From GCA-2720865 sp047630275 (GTDB lineage Bacteria > Bdellovibrionota > Bacteriovoracia > Bacteriovoracales > Bacteriovoracaceae), in contig JBLHVN010000003.1 in NCBI GenBank assembly GCA_047630275.1, positions 310,001-374,000 of the forward strand: a stretch of 64,000 bases of DNA. The letters run 5' to 3'. This document shows, in pieces, positions 8,553-17,058 of this stretch. The translations under genes were made by a program, and so were the position numbers. The first letter of the stretch is position 1. The number at the start of each line of letters is the position of its first letter. The notes below the pieces were generated by a model. It was given only the letters and a program-made list of their open reading frames with translations, ran no database searches and was not told where the DNA came from.

Positions 8553-9746
8553 TTATTCTGCAACATCTAAAGAGAGTTCATCACTCTCTTCTTCTGTTTC
8601 GCTTTTTTCTTTTGAGTTTATAGGTGTTACGTTTTCACCTTCTTCACCTTCTTCACCTTCTTCGTCTTCGCCACCAAACTGTAGGTTCCTCTCAAAGTTT
8701 GAAGGAGATGAGGCTGCACCAATAGCAACGTCAAAAGAGATTTCGTCATTCTTATATAATTTAGTTAAATGCTGATCAAAGGATTGCATCTGACCTTTTG
8801 TTTTTTCAATCGTTATATACATATTTGAAAGAGGTTCTTTCCCGCTAATACAATCTTGAATACCAACCTTATTGACCATGATCTCTTGAGCACAGACCCT
8901 TCCTTTTCCATCTTTAGTCGGCAATAAGCGCTGGCTAATAGATCCAAAGAGGCACTCTGATAAGCGAAGCTTAACATTGTCTTGCTCTTCTGGAGGAAAC
9001 ATTGAGACGATCCTATTGATGGTCGATGGCGCATTCGTAGTATGGACAGTTCCAAATACCAAGTGGCCAGTTTCAGCAGCCTTCATTGAGATCTGAATGG
9101 TCTCTGCATCTCTTAGTTCTCCAATGACGATAATATCCGGGTCCTGCCTTAAGGCCCCTCTTAAAGCATCTTTAAAGCTATCAGTATCAGAACCTAGTTC
9201 TCTTTGAGTGATCCGGCTTTTCTCTGAAGAGAAAATAAACTCCACGGGGTCTTCAATTGTTAGAATATGCTCTTCTCTGGTGAGGTTTATTTCTTGAATG
9301 ATAGAGGCTAAGGTTGAACTCTTCCCAGAACCCGTAACTCCTGTTACTAAAACTAAACCTCTTTGAGCTTGAACAAAATGACTTAAAGCTGATGGCAAAC
9401 CTAGTGCCTTCATTGTGGGAACTTGCATGGTTATCACACGCATAATTATGGCGAGGCGACCTTGAAAACGTAAGACGTTAACACGCACCCGGCAGATCTT
9501 CCCAAGTTGATAAGAGCCATCATATTCTTTAAGTGTATCAATCCCTTTTAAGATTTCTTTATCTGTAATAATGACACCACAAATGGTTAGCATATCTTCT
9601 TTGGTAAGAGCGGAGGCCTTAATCTTTTTGAGTCCCCCTTTCATTCTAAAATAAGGAAACTCTCCTTCACGTAAGTGAATATCACTAACACCGTTAACCG
9701 TGGCTGACTTTAGTAATTTATGAAAGGTCTCTTTATCCATTGCCAT
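8553..9746 (-). CDS. pilT: PilT/PilU-type pilus retraction ATPase
   Basis: 397 residues. Secretion-superfamily ATPase signatures are complete: Walker A TGVTGSGKSS (residues 135-143), Asp box ILTIEDPVEF, Walker B DIIVIGELRD and His box TGHLVFGTVHT. PilT ATPases depolymerise type IV pili at the inner-membrane platform and drive twitching. The canonical AIRNLIRE retraction motif is not seen; the matching region reads VGIQDCISGKEPL, followed by QMQSFDQHL, which is closer to PilU-like proteins. An acidic Glu-rich tail of about 55 residues follows the ATPase fold. No other pilus genes are adjacent. It converges on tgt with 4 nt between them. Confidence 0.85.
   Translation of the reverse strand: MAMDKETFHKLLKSATVNGVSDIHLREGEFPYFRMKGGLKKIKASALTKEDMLTICGVIITDKEILKGIDTLKEYDGSYQLGKICRVRVNVLRFQGRLAIIMRVITMQVPTMKALGLPSALSHFVQAQRGLVLVTGVTGSGKSSTLASIIQEINLTREEHILTIEDPVEFIFSSEKSRITQRELGSDTDSFKDALRGALRQDPDIIVIGELRDAETIQISMKAAETGHLVFGTVHTTNAPSTINRIVSMFPPEEQDNVKLRLSECLFGSISQRLLPTKDGKGRVCAQEIMVNKVGIQDCISGKEPLSNMYITIEKTKGQMQSFDQHLTKLYKNDEISFDVAIGAASSPSNFERNLQFGGEDEEGEEGEEGENVTPINSKEKSETEEESDELSLDVAE
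8570..8590 (+). terminator. Possible terminator of tgt inside the convergent gene
   Basis: AAGAGAGT and ACTCTCTT form an 8-bp stem with a 5-nt loop 22 nt after the tgt stop codon. It is followed on the plus strand by a T-rich stretch that includes a run of six T. It lies within the 3' coding end of the convergent pilT-type gene, so codon constraint may explain part of it. Confidence 0.35.
8634..8660. repeat. Three in-frame 9-nt repeats in the pilT-type gene
   Basis: TTCACCTTC is repeated three times without change, coding for the Glu-Gly-Glu run in the acidic tail of the ATPase. As the unit is 9 nt, slippage would change tail length without breaking the frame. Confidence 0.8.
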
Positions 9747-9790
9747 GAAATCTTTTCGGTGATTTCAGGCAATTAGATAAGAAAAATATT

Positions 9791-9818
9791 AAGGCCCTCA
9801 AGTACTCCTAGGGGCCTT
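9791..9818 (-). terminator. Intrinsic terminator after serC
   Basis: AAGGCCC (9791-9797) pairs with GGGCCTT (9812-9818). On the minus strand, about 26 nt after the serC stop, the stem is followed by a T-rich tract. T residues also follow on the plus strand. Confidence 0.6.
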
Positions 9819-9844
9819 TTTAAGGGGGGGTAAACTAATTAAGT

Positions 9845-10963
9845 CTAGAGTTCTGACTCAATGGCATGACTGATAAGAGATGTCAGTTTTTGAATATCTT
9901 CTAGGCTAATATTATAAAACAAAGCAATCCTAAACTGGTTCTTACCAAGCTTTCTGTAAGACTCAATTCCATAAACAAAGCCTAATTCGTGTAACCTCTT
10001 ACAAAGATCTGAAGCATTGAACTTATCATCAACATTGATTGTCGCCACGGCCGTCGACCTATATTGAGCTTCTTCGATAAAGCAGCTTAGGTATGGCTTT
10101 TCATTGGCCCATCCATAAACATGATCAGCTTTTGCTTTTCCATTATCTTGAACAGCTTGATAGCCAACCTTATTCATTAACTTGATCTGTTCGTTAAGCA
10201 TCCAAAGAGTAGCAATGGCCGGAGTATTATAAGTTTGATTCTTATCTGAGTTATCAATGCATGTCTTCCAGTCCATGATCCCTGGAATATAACGGCTCTT
10301 ATCAGCAGCAATCTTAAGAGCGCGCTCCCTTGCTTTTGGTGAAAGGATAGAAACAAAAAGCCCCCCATCACTGGCAAAAACCTTCTGTGGTGAAAAGAAG
10401 TAAGCATCAGTCTGGTTTACATCACAAGGACACTGAGCGCCGCCACTAGTAGCATCAATGGCAAGGATTGTATTGTCCCCTACTTTAGGAAGGGAATCGA
10501 TCATCACACCTGTTGAGGTTTCATTTAAAGTAGCAGCGATAAAATCAACGGAGTCAATATTAGTTGGAGTAACACCCTTTCCATATTCTACCGCATGTTC
10601 AGAAGCTTCAATCCACGGAATGCTATTATGTGACTTGAACCATTTTTGAGAAAATTCTCCACAAGTAAAATGAGCAGAAGACTTTTCCACCATCCCAAGG
10701 CCCATCATATCAAACAAGAGAGTCGCTCCGCCGTTACCCATAGCAACAGTAGCATCTGAACTTAAATTAAAGTAGCTTCTCAGCCCTTCTTGAACATCTT
10801 TGACTAAGTTCTTAACAGCTGGTTTCCTATGGCTTGTCCCCATAAGCTCAACCCCAGTGTCTGCTAAGCTTTTAAGAAAACTTACGGGCACAAGAGAAGG
10901 TCCACAACCAAACCTTGGGTCAGAGGGTCTTAAATCACTCGGTGCTTCATATTTCTCAAACAT
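9845..10963 (-). CDS. serC: Phosphoserine aminotransferase
   Basis: 372 residues, class V aminotransferase fold. SerC converts 3-phosphohydroxypyruvate plus glutamate to phosphoserine in serine synthesis, and also serves the pyridoxal phosphate pathway. The N-terminus contains DPRFGCGPS and TSHRKP, the phosphate-binding start of the subtype found in actinobacteria. The PLP lysine is in FFSPQKVFASDGG. GNGGATLLFD and ATSGGAQCP also fit. It is preceded by AAGGAG before the ATG and followed by a terminator, so it is probably a single-gene unit. Confidence 0.9.
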   Translation of the reverse strand: MFEKYEAPSDLRPSDPRFGCGPSLVPVSFLKSLADTGVELMGTSHRKPAVKNLVKDVQEGLRSYFNLSSDATVAMGNGGATLLFDMMGLGMVEKSSAHFTCGEFSQKWFKSHNSIPWIEASEHAVEYGKGVTPTNIDSVDFIAATLNETSTGVMIDSLPKVGDNTILAIDATSGGAQCPCDVNQTDAYFFSPQKVFASDGGLFVSILSPKARERALKIAADKSRYIPGIMDWKTCIDNSDKNQTYNTPAIATLWMLNEQIKLMNKVGYQAVQDNGKAKADHVYGWANEKPYLSCFIEEAQYRSTAVATINVDDKFNASDLCKRLHELGFVYGIESYRKLGKNQFRIALFYNISLEDIQKLTSLISHAIESEL

Positions 10964-11069
10964 AATTTCTCCTTAATATTTACTAGCTACTCTAATACTT
11001 ATCTCGAAGCTAAACAATTAAATTGCCAATAGACATTTACATTTGTCACAATAATTTAAGGAAAGATTT

Positions 11070-11711
11070 ATGCGAAATGCCCTACTAATTTTATCGGTTT
11101 TACTTTACTCCACAGTTACTCTTAGCGCGATAGAAGATGTCAGCTTTGGTATTGGAACCCAAACCCAGTTTGTGGGAAAGGTTCAGTCTGATGAATCTGG
11201 CTCTACCAATAAGTTTGAATTCAACCCCTACCTTAGCGCGGCAGCGGAAGTTTCTTTTTCAGAGAAGCTCTCCTTTTGCCCAGAGTTTGGTTTGCTTATT
11301 CCCGACAGTACAAGAGACCCTCTTATCTCAAAGATGACCTACTTCTTTCTTGGCTCTTTAGGCTATGAAATTAGAGACTGGGTCCTAAGAGCGGGACTTG
11401 GATTATCTATGACTAGGATCAGTGGAAAAGGTGGTACTCAGGTTCTTGATAATGGAAGTGGGCAAACAAGTTTTCCTATGCCCGAGGGATCTGCCACAAG
11501 CCGCAATGTCATCCTAAACCTAGGAACAGATTACTTTTTACATCCAGATTGGTCTGCAAGAATAGAGACAAGTGTTTACAACCCTATCAATAGTCGAAAC
11601 CGTTCGTTTACTTATCAATTGGCCGTTCATTATCACTTTCACGATATTCTAGGCTTAAATAAGTCCCCGGCAAAAGTTAAAACAAAAGAAAAGGCAGATG
11701 ACTCATGGTAA
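11070..11711 (+). CDS. Exported outer-membrane barrel-like protein
   Basis: 213 residues with a signal peptide (cleavage near TLSAIED). Eight or so amphipathic strands follow, rich in Gly, Ser and aromatic residues (for example FGIGTQTQFVG and YFLGSLGYEIR), the pattern of a small OmpA/OmpW-like barrel. After the last strand (YQLAVHYHFHD) comes a short lysine-rich tail. AAGGAAAG precedes the ATG. The matrixin-type protease gene overlaps its 3' end by 7 nt, so the pair is likely co-translated. Confidence 0.6.
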   Translation: MRNALLILSVLLYSTVTLSAIEDVSFGIGTQTQFVGKVQSDESGSTNKFEFNPYLSAAAEVSFSEKLSFCPEFGLLIPDSTRDPLISKMTYFFLGSLGYEIRDWVLRAGLGLSMTRISGKGGTQVLDNGSGQTSFPMPEGSATSRNVILNLGTDYFLHPDWSARIETSVYNPINSRNRSFTYQLAVHYHFHDILGLNKSPAKVKTKEKADDSW

Positions 11712-12472
11712 AGATCTTATTAACTTTAAGCTTCCTTCTTAGTACAAAGGCCTTCGCCTTTACCCTCTCTGTTTCAAATGGCGCTTTTTTTAAAGAAAAT
11801 GTCGTAAAGATAAATATTGGTGATAACTGCCAAAACCTTGGGGTTACTAGTGACGGTCTCTTATCATTAGCCGTTGAAGCGGCGGAGCAATTTTGGAACA
11901 AGGTTCCCACCAGTAGGCTTAGACTTGAGCAAGGAGCTGTCATACCGGTTGCCGCCGCTTTTAGATCTGATTCCATCTGTACCTCCGATAATCCTTGTAT
12001 CCCTAACCCAACGCTTATTCATTCTCATGAAGTCTTAATCGCTTGTAATACAAACGCAACTAACTTTACAAGTACTTCAATCATTGCCCTCACTGTTCCT
12101 AACGGAGTCAGTGGTCAAAACATCACTTCATCTACTCTTCTTATTAATGACAATGCTGGCAATCAATTTCAAAGCAAGTCCCGTGCAGAGCAGATTTCAA
12201 TCCTGGCCCATGAGATGGGTCATGCTATTGGGCTTGGGCACTCTCCAGTTACTGATTCCCTTATGTACTATAGATCTATAGCTACTAGGTATCGCTTAGG
12301 CTGGGATGATATTGATGGGATTACTTTTCTCTATCCAGTAGAGCAACCTCTAAGTGGTTGTGGAAGTGTAAACTTAGGTTCTAATCCTCCAAGTCAAATG
12401 GGGCCTTTGATGCTAGGTTTTCTTTTTGCCCTACTTGCAGGAATGGCTTTTCGAAAGAACTTAAAGAGCTAG
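11705..12472 (+). CDS. Matrixin-type zinc metalloprotease with C-terminal sorting-like tail
   Basis: 255 residues with a signal peptide ending near STKAFAF. The catalytic site is AHEMGHAIGLGHS, the HExxHxxGxxH zinc motif of metzincins, followed by SLMYY with the Met-turn, as in M10 matrixins. The C-terminus has three parts: GCGSVNLG, then a hydrophobic helix (MLGFLFALLAGMAF), then RKNLKS. This resembles MYXO-CTERM-type surface-sorting tails. In myxobacteria such proteins leave through type II secretion and are anchored at the cell surface. That would fit the secretion operon in this window, but it is inference. It overlaps the barrel gene upstream. Confidence 0.8.
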   Translation: MVKILLTLSFLLSTKAFAFTLSVSNGAFFKENVVKINIGDNCQNLGVTSDGLLSLAVEAAEQFWNKVPTSRLRLEQGAVIPVAAAFRSDSICTSDNPCIPNPTLIHSHEVLIACNTNATNFTSTSIIALTVPNGVSGQNITSSTLLINDNAGNQFQSKSRAEQISILAHEMGHAIGLGHSPVTDSLMYYRSIATRYRLGWDDIDGITFLYPVEQPLSGCGSVNLGSNPPSQMGPLMLGFLFALLAGMAFRKNLKS

Positions 12473-14191
12473 TTTATCGGCACCAAAAGAAAGCCCTTTC
12501 TCACTACATTTGATTTCATATTCCTTAAGCAGTGACTTCTCTTCTTGATCAAGAAGGTCTAAGTCTATTAACAAAGGGTCCATTCCAATCCAAACTAAAT
12601 TCTTAAACCTAAGTGTCTTCTCCTTTTCAGGATGAGCCTCAACAAAGACAGTATTCTCAATTCGAACACCACCTACACCTGGAAAATAAAGCCCTGGCTC
12701 AATAGATCCATGAGAGCCTTCTCTTAATTCAACTTCAGAAGTTGGAGTTATAGAGTACCCACCTTCATGAACATGAACTCCAATTCCATGACCGGTACCG
12801 TGAGAGTAATCATACCCCGCTTCTTTTAAAGGAGCTCTTGCAAGAGCGTCGATTTCTTTTCCCAATGTTCCTTCAGGAAACTCAGCATTCATAGCTTTGA
12901 GAAATCCTTTTAAAACAAGGGTAAACATCTTTTTATGCTCAGCACTTGCCTCGCCCCCAGAGATAATAGTTCTTGTCGTATCAGTAGCGTAGCCGCCTTC
13001 GTAGTAGCCACCTGAATCTAAGAGGACAAGCTCCCCCTCTACAATATTCTTTTGTGGACTTGGAGTCTTATAATGAATGATTGAGCTATTGGCCCCTGAG
13101 CCAGCAATAGTATTAAAACTGTTTCCAAGAGCCCCGGCTTCTTTATAATTACTATTAGTCTTATTAAAGAAGTCAAATTCCGTAACTTTATCTTTTTTCT
13201 TAACTCGGCTCTTTAACCAAGAGAGTGTATTGAAGATGACTTGATTAGATTTATGAAAGGATTCTTCAATATGTTTCATTTCACTTGAGTTCTTTAAGCT
13301 TTGTTTTTTCACGACAAAGTTATCCTTTTCACGAACCTCTTCCTCTAGAAGTCCTTTTAAGAAACGATGATCTTGAGTATTGATTGAAAGTGGGTCTACA
13401 ATTATTTCTTCGACCTTTGAGAGTTTCTCAGTAAGTACTTTTTCTAAGTTAGACAAGAGATGAAAATGGAGCTCTTTTACTTGGAGGAGCTCTTTAGAAA
13501 CCTTATCCTTGCTTGGAACAAAAAGGTGAAGTTCGTTTCCAATCCCTAAGGCCTTGGCCTTAAAGCTGGCCATATAGGGAAATTGATATCCGCGGCAATT
13601 GCTAAGCCAAGCAATTGAATCAGTGGCACTAACAAAGCAAGCCTGTCCCCCATTGATAAGCTCTTCAAGTTTCTCGCAAGTGCTCTGCCCACTAATACTT
13701 TCAGGGATTCTTCTTATTGTTCCCGTCGTTGAGTTACCCGGAAAATTAAAGAGGGAATCGATAGTTGTTTCGTTAAAGAGTTTTAACTTCATCTTAGATT
13801 TTAAAATCTTATAAGAATTATAAGGAGTCCTTGAAGAAAAAATTCCAAGAGTTCCCCCAGCGGCCATTGCCTTTTCAATGAGGGCATCAAAGTTTGAAAC
13901 TCCGTAAGGACAAGGGACAACATCGACAATTTCGGGATCACATTCTAGAGCTGCATGCTCATGATAGCGCCCGTCTACAAAGAGGTAGTTCTTATCCGTG
14001 GTCAAAAGAACCTCGGCCACAGAGCCAGTAAAACCAGTGACAAAATAGCGAGGGCAATCCTCAAGAGGAACATACTCACTTAGGTAGAGATCAAAACTTG
14101 GGATATATAAGGAAGTTAAGCCTTGATCCTTAATAAAATGCCGAAGATTACCAATTATCTGGGTGATCTTTTGAATATCTAAACCGTTCAT
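12461..14191 (-). CDS. Aminopeptidase P family Xaa-Pro peptidase
   Basis: 576 residues with the long three-domain architecture (two creatinase-like N-terminal domains and a pita-bread catalytic domain). The N-terminus reads GLTSLYIPSFDLYLSEY and RYFVTGFTGS, typical of aminopeptidase P. The metal ligands are visible as Asp in LLDSGGYYEGGYATDTTR, His in GTGHGIG and Glu in SIEPGLY and VRIENT. The enzyme removes an N-terminal residue before proline, in the cytoplasm. It converges with the metalloprotease gene by 12 nt. Confidence 0.9.
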   Translation of the reverse strand: MNGLDIQKITQIIGNLRHFIKDQGLTSLYIPSFDLYLSEYVPLEDCPRYFVTGFTGSVAEVLLTTDKNYLFVDGRYHEHAALECDPEIVDVVPCPYGVSNFDALIEKAMAAGGTLGIFSSRTPYNSYKILKSKMKLKLFNETTIDSLFNFPGNSTTGTIRRIPESISGQSTCEKLEELINGGQACFVSATDSIAWLSNCRGYQFPYMASFKAKALGIGNELHLFVPSKDKVSKELLQVKELHFHLLSNLEKVLTEKLSKVEEIIVDPLSINTQDHRFLKGLLEEEVREKDNFVVKKQSLKNSSEMKHIEESFHKSNQVIFNTLSWLKSRVKKKDKVTEFDFFNKTNSNYKEAGALGNSFNTIAGSGANSSIIHYKTPSPQKNIVEGELVLLDSGGYYEGGYATDTTRTIISGGEASAEHKKMFTLVLKGFLKAMNAEFPEGTLGKEIDALARAPLKEAGYDYSHGTGHGIGVHVHEGGYSITPTSEVELREGSHGSIEPGLYFPGVGGVRIENTVFVEAHPEKEKTLRFKNLVWIGMDPLLIDLDLLDQEEKSLLKEYEIKCSEKGLSFGADKLAL

Positions 14192-14252
14192 ACTTGAGCC
14201 TTTTACACGGGTGGTTATCTAGTACTAGGTAGGATATCGCTAAATCAAAGAA

Positions 14253-14435
14253 ATGACTACAGCTGCAATGCTAACCTACCGATATAGCTTCATGGAAGTT
14301 AAGGTACATCAATTAGTCTTTTTTATACTTGTGATTTTTTTATTAAAAATCTCTGTAGGAGATAATTGGAGAAGTGAAGAGCAAGCTTCTAGACCTATCA
14401 TCGATAGAAAGTACGCTTCTAAACTAGTCAAATAG
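14253..14435 (+). CDS. Possible small membrane protein
   Basis: A 60-residue frame between the aminopeptidase P start and the murD end, overlapping murD by 12 nt. It has one hydrophobic helix (VFFILVIFLLKISV) and a charged C-terminal half. A second ATG at 14292 would give 47 residues starting MEVKVHQLVF. No good ribosome binding site is seen for either. It could be a real single-pass peptide or chance. Confidence 0.3.
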   Translation: MTTAAMLTYRYSFMEVKVHQLVFFILVIFLLKISVGDNWRSEEQASRPIIDRKYASKLVK

Positions 14436-15749
14436 CTTCTTAAAAGCATTTCCTCTTTCAACATAATTCTTAAATTGATCAAAGCTTGGAAAGCCTGGGC
14501 TAAGTAAAACAATCCCCTTAAAGTTTTTACTCTTTAACTCTTTAGCGCATTCCTCTAGGGTCCCCATATTCTTACATGGCACCGAGTTCATTAACCTTTT
14601 CTCTAAAAGGCTGGCCGACTCTCCTATTAAAAGAACTTCTTTTACTTTCTCTTTAAAGAAGTTCTCGGCTCTCATAGGTGGTTCATCATTATGCCCTCTA
14701 AGCTTGCCCCCTAAGATCAGGACTAAGTCTTTATCAAAGTCATCCATTGATTTTATGGCCGTCATAGTGGCGTCCCAGTTAGTTGACTTAGCATCATTGT
14801 AAATATCAAAGGACTCCTGGCTTGGAACAAATTCGATTCTATGACTTACACCTGTAAAACTATCAATAGCTTTTTGTACTAATTCAGAATTCCCCTCTAA
14901 AAGCCCTAAAGCGTTAAGAACTTCTAAGCAAAAATCGAGGTTGATCTTATTGTGAATCCCAGGAAGCTTAAATTGATCAAGATTAACCATCCCCTTGAGA
15001 TGGGCCTCAATCTTTTCAGTATCACCGGTTTGAACAGGAACCTTTATTCCTCCAAAAGCTTCCCCCCACTTAGCTACAAGCTCATTACTGCTATCAAAGA
15101 TAAGAGTGCCTTTTTTGTCCATCTTTTTATTGATATTGAACTTGGCCTTGGCGTAATCATCATTCTTTGAATAGCGCTCTCCATGATTAGGAAAGATATT
15201 CAAGAGGACAGCAACATCTGGTTTAAAATCAAAGGTTGACTCAAGTTGAAAGCTAGAGAGTTCAAGCAAGATATAATCTACTTCTTGGTTTGACCTTACA
15301 TGATCACAAAAAGCGACACCGATATTTCCTCCGGTAAAAACTTTCTTTCCAAGTCCTTTAAGAAGATGATCTAAGAATGAAACCGTAGTGGTCTTTCCGT
15401 TTGTTCCGGTAATAGCAATGATAGGGGCCTTGGCAAATTGATAGGCCAGTTCAATCTCACTCCAAATAGGAGCGCTACATTTTGAAAGGACAGCATGATC
15501 TCGTGGAATACCAGGGCTTAAGATGACAAGGTCTGCCTTTTGGCATAACTCCAGGGCCTTAGGATCACTCTCACAGAGGCAGTTCTCGATGGTGGTTATC
15601 CCAGCCACCTCTTGAAAATCACTCCAAGAACTTGGCTCACCTTGGTTTATGGCCCAAAGCGTGGCCTCTTTGTCTTTTAAGAAACGCAGGGCCCCCATAC
15701 CAGAGACTCCCAATCCAAAGACCACAATTCTTTTACCATTTAAGTTCAT
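14424..15749 (-). CDS. murD: UDP-N-acetylmuramoylalanine-D-glutamate ligase
   Basis: 441 residues, the usual size. MurD adds D-glutamate to UDP-MurNAc-L-Ala in cytoplasmic peptidoglycan precursor synthesis. Visible blocks are VVFGLGVSGMGALRFL (Rossmann start), ADLVILSPGIP, the P-loop ITGTNGKTTT, VLLNIFPNHGERY, then SHRIEFV, YNDAKSTNWDATMTAI and LILGGKLRGHN. The invariant Asn-His pair and the KSTN segment are intact. It stands alone here, not in the dcw cluster. It is divergent from the methyltransferase gene, with 46 nt between the starts. Confidence 0.93.
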   Translation of the reverse strand: MNLNGKRIVVFGLGVSGMGALRFLKDKEATLWAINQGEPSSWSDFQEVAGITTIENCLCESDPKALELCQKADLVILSPGIPRDHAVLSKCSAPIWSEIELAYQFAKAPIIAITGTNGKTTTVSFLDHLLKGLGKKVFTGGNIGVAFCDHVRSNQEVDYILLELSSFQLESTFDFKPDVAVLLNIFPNHGERYSKNDDYAKAKFNINKKMDKKGTLIFDSSNELVAKWGEAFGGIKVPVQTGDTEKIEAHLKGMVNLDQFKLPGIHNKINLDFCLEVLNALGLLEGNSELVQKAIDSFTGVSHRIEFVPSQESFDIYNDAKSTNWDATMTAIKSMDDFDKDLVLILGGKLRGHNDEPPMRAENFFKEKVKEVLLIGESASLLEKRLMNSVPCKNMGTLEECAKELKSKNFKGIVLLSPGFPSFDQFKNYVERGNAFKKLFD

Positions 15750-15795
15750 CTACACGCCTTGTCATAACAGCTGCTTTTAGATAAATATTCTAACT

Positions 15796-17025
15796 GTGAA
15801 TCTTCAAAACCGATACCTTTCCTTAGTAGAATTCCTACGCCCTTATGCTCCATTTTGGCAGCACGAGGTCTTGAACAACTACCCAGAGACTATGGATGCT
15901 TACCCAAAAGAATGGCTTGATCTACTCAATTCTAAAGAAGATCAAGAGCTGCATCAAATAGATGGAAGGAATAACCCCGATTCAATTAAAGGAAGCAGCC
16001 TAGCTGACTTTATTCAAAAGGCCCAAGACTTAGTGATCTGGCCCAAAGAAACCTATAATCCAGAGCCTCTTCCGGCTTGGGCCTATAAGAAAGTTAAAGA
16101 AAAGAAGAAGCACGAAATAGACTGCTTGCGTGAAGTGATCCTTCCATTAAAAGAAAAAACTGGCTTTACAAAGATGGCCGATATTGGCGGAGGGATTGGA
16201 AACCTCTCTCGAATCATGGCCCACTATCACTCACTTCCTACAACTTGCCTTGATATGAATGAGGACTTCTTAGAAAAAGGAAGGCTGAGAAGATCAAAGT
16301 ACCCTCTTCCTAAAGGGGCTGCAAAATTAGAGTTTGAAAAGTTTAAGTTTGGAATTGATACAGGAGATGTCGTAGAAAAACACTTTGCTACAGACTCATT
16401 AACTTTAGGTCTTCATACTTGTGGACCTCTTGCCTTAGAACACATCCGCTCCTTTCATCATTACAAAGGAAAGGCCATGTTAAACTTTGGCTGCTGCTAC
16501 GCTAAGCTCCATCCTATTGAAGAAACCAATATTTCAGACTTCGCAAAAGAGCATCCCCTAGAATTTACAATTCATGGACTAACACTCGCCACCCGTTCTC
16601 ATTCAACTATGACCTTTGATGAGTTCTTATTAAAAAAGAGGGTTAAAAGCTTTCGCTATAGCCTGCACCTTTTTTTAAAAGAAGTTCTAGGTCATACAGA
16701 ATTCGCCACTATTGGAGAGGCGCTCCCTAGTGTTTATTGGGGCGACTTTAGTCAGTACGCTCTTTTAAAACTAGAAAAGATTGGAGAGGTAGATCTTCCC
16801 TCTAAAGCTGAACTTGATCAATTCTATCAAGACCCAAAGATTCAAGATCAAGTTCATAAGATGTTCTTGGCCAATATAGTCCGCTGGCAATTAGGAAGGG
16901 TCGTCGAATTTACCATCATCTTAGACCGCTGCCTCTATTTAAAAGAGCAAGGTCATAAGGTTGAATTACTGCAGGTCTTTAATGAAGAACTTAGCCCTAG
17001 GAACCTAGGCATCTTAAGTTATTAA
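15796..17025 (+). CDS. METTL25/RRNAD1-like SAM-dependent methyltransferase
   Basis: GTG start, 409 residues. The methyltransferase motif I reads MADIGGGIGNLSRI, motif II ends in CLDMN, and LTLGLHTCGPLA followed by NFGCCYAKL matches the diagnostic pair (LHTCGDLA and GCCYH) of the METTL25/RRNAD1 family. That family is best known from eukaryotes; one human member methylates a ribosomal protein. The bacterial substrate is unknown. Divergent from murD. Confidence 0.75.
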   Translation: MNLQNRYLSLVEFLRPYAPFWQHEVLNNYPETMDAYPKEWLDLLNSKEDQELHQIDGRNNPDSIKGSSLADFIQKAQDLVIWPKETYNPEPLPAWAYKKVKEKKKHEIDCLREVILPLKEKTGFTKMADIGGGIGNLSRIMAHYHSLPTTCLDMNEDFLEKGRLRRSKYPLPKGAAKLEFEKFKFGIDTGDVVEKHFATDSLTLGLHTCGPLALEHIRSFHHYKGKAMLNFGCCYAKLHPIEETNISDFAKEHPLEFTIHGLTLATRSHSTMTFDEFLLKKRVKSFRYSLHLFLKEVLGHTEFATIGEALPSVYWGDFSQYALLKLEKIGEVDLPSKAELDQFYQDPKIQDQVHKMFLANIVRWQLGRVVEFTIILDRCLYLKEQGHKVELLQVFNEELSPRNLGILSY

Positions 17026-17026
17026 A

Positions 17027-17051
17027 GGAGGCCTTCAAGGTGAAGACCTCC
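17027..17051. terminator. Bidirectional terminator between convergent genes
   Basis: An 11-bp stem with one mismatch (GGAGGCCTTCA and TGAAGACCTCC) around a 3-nt loop, followed by T residues on the plus strand. It lies between the methyltransferase stop and the glnN stop. Confidence 0.75.
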
Positions 17052-17058
17052 GTCATTT

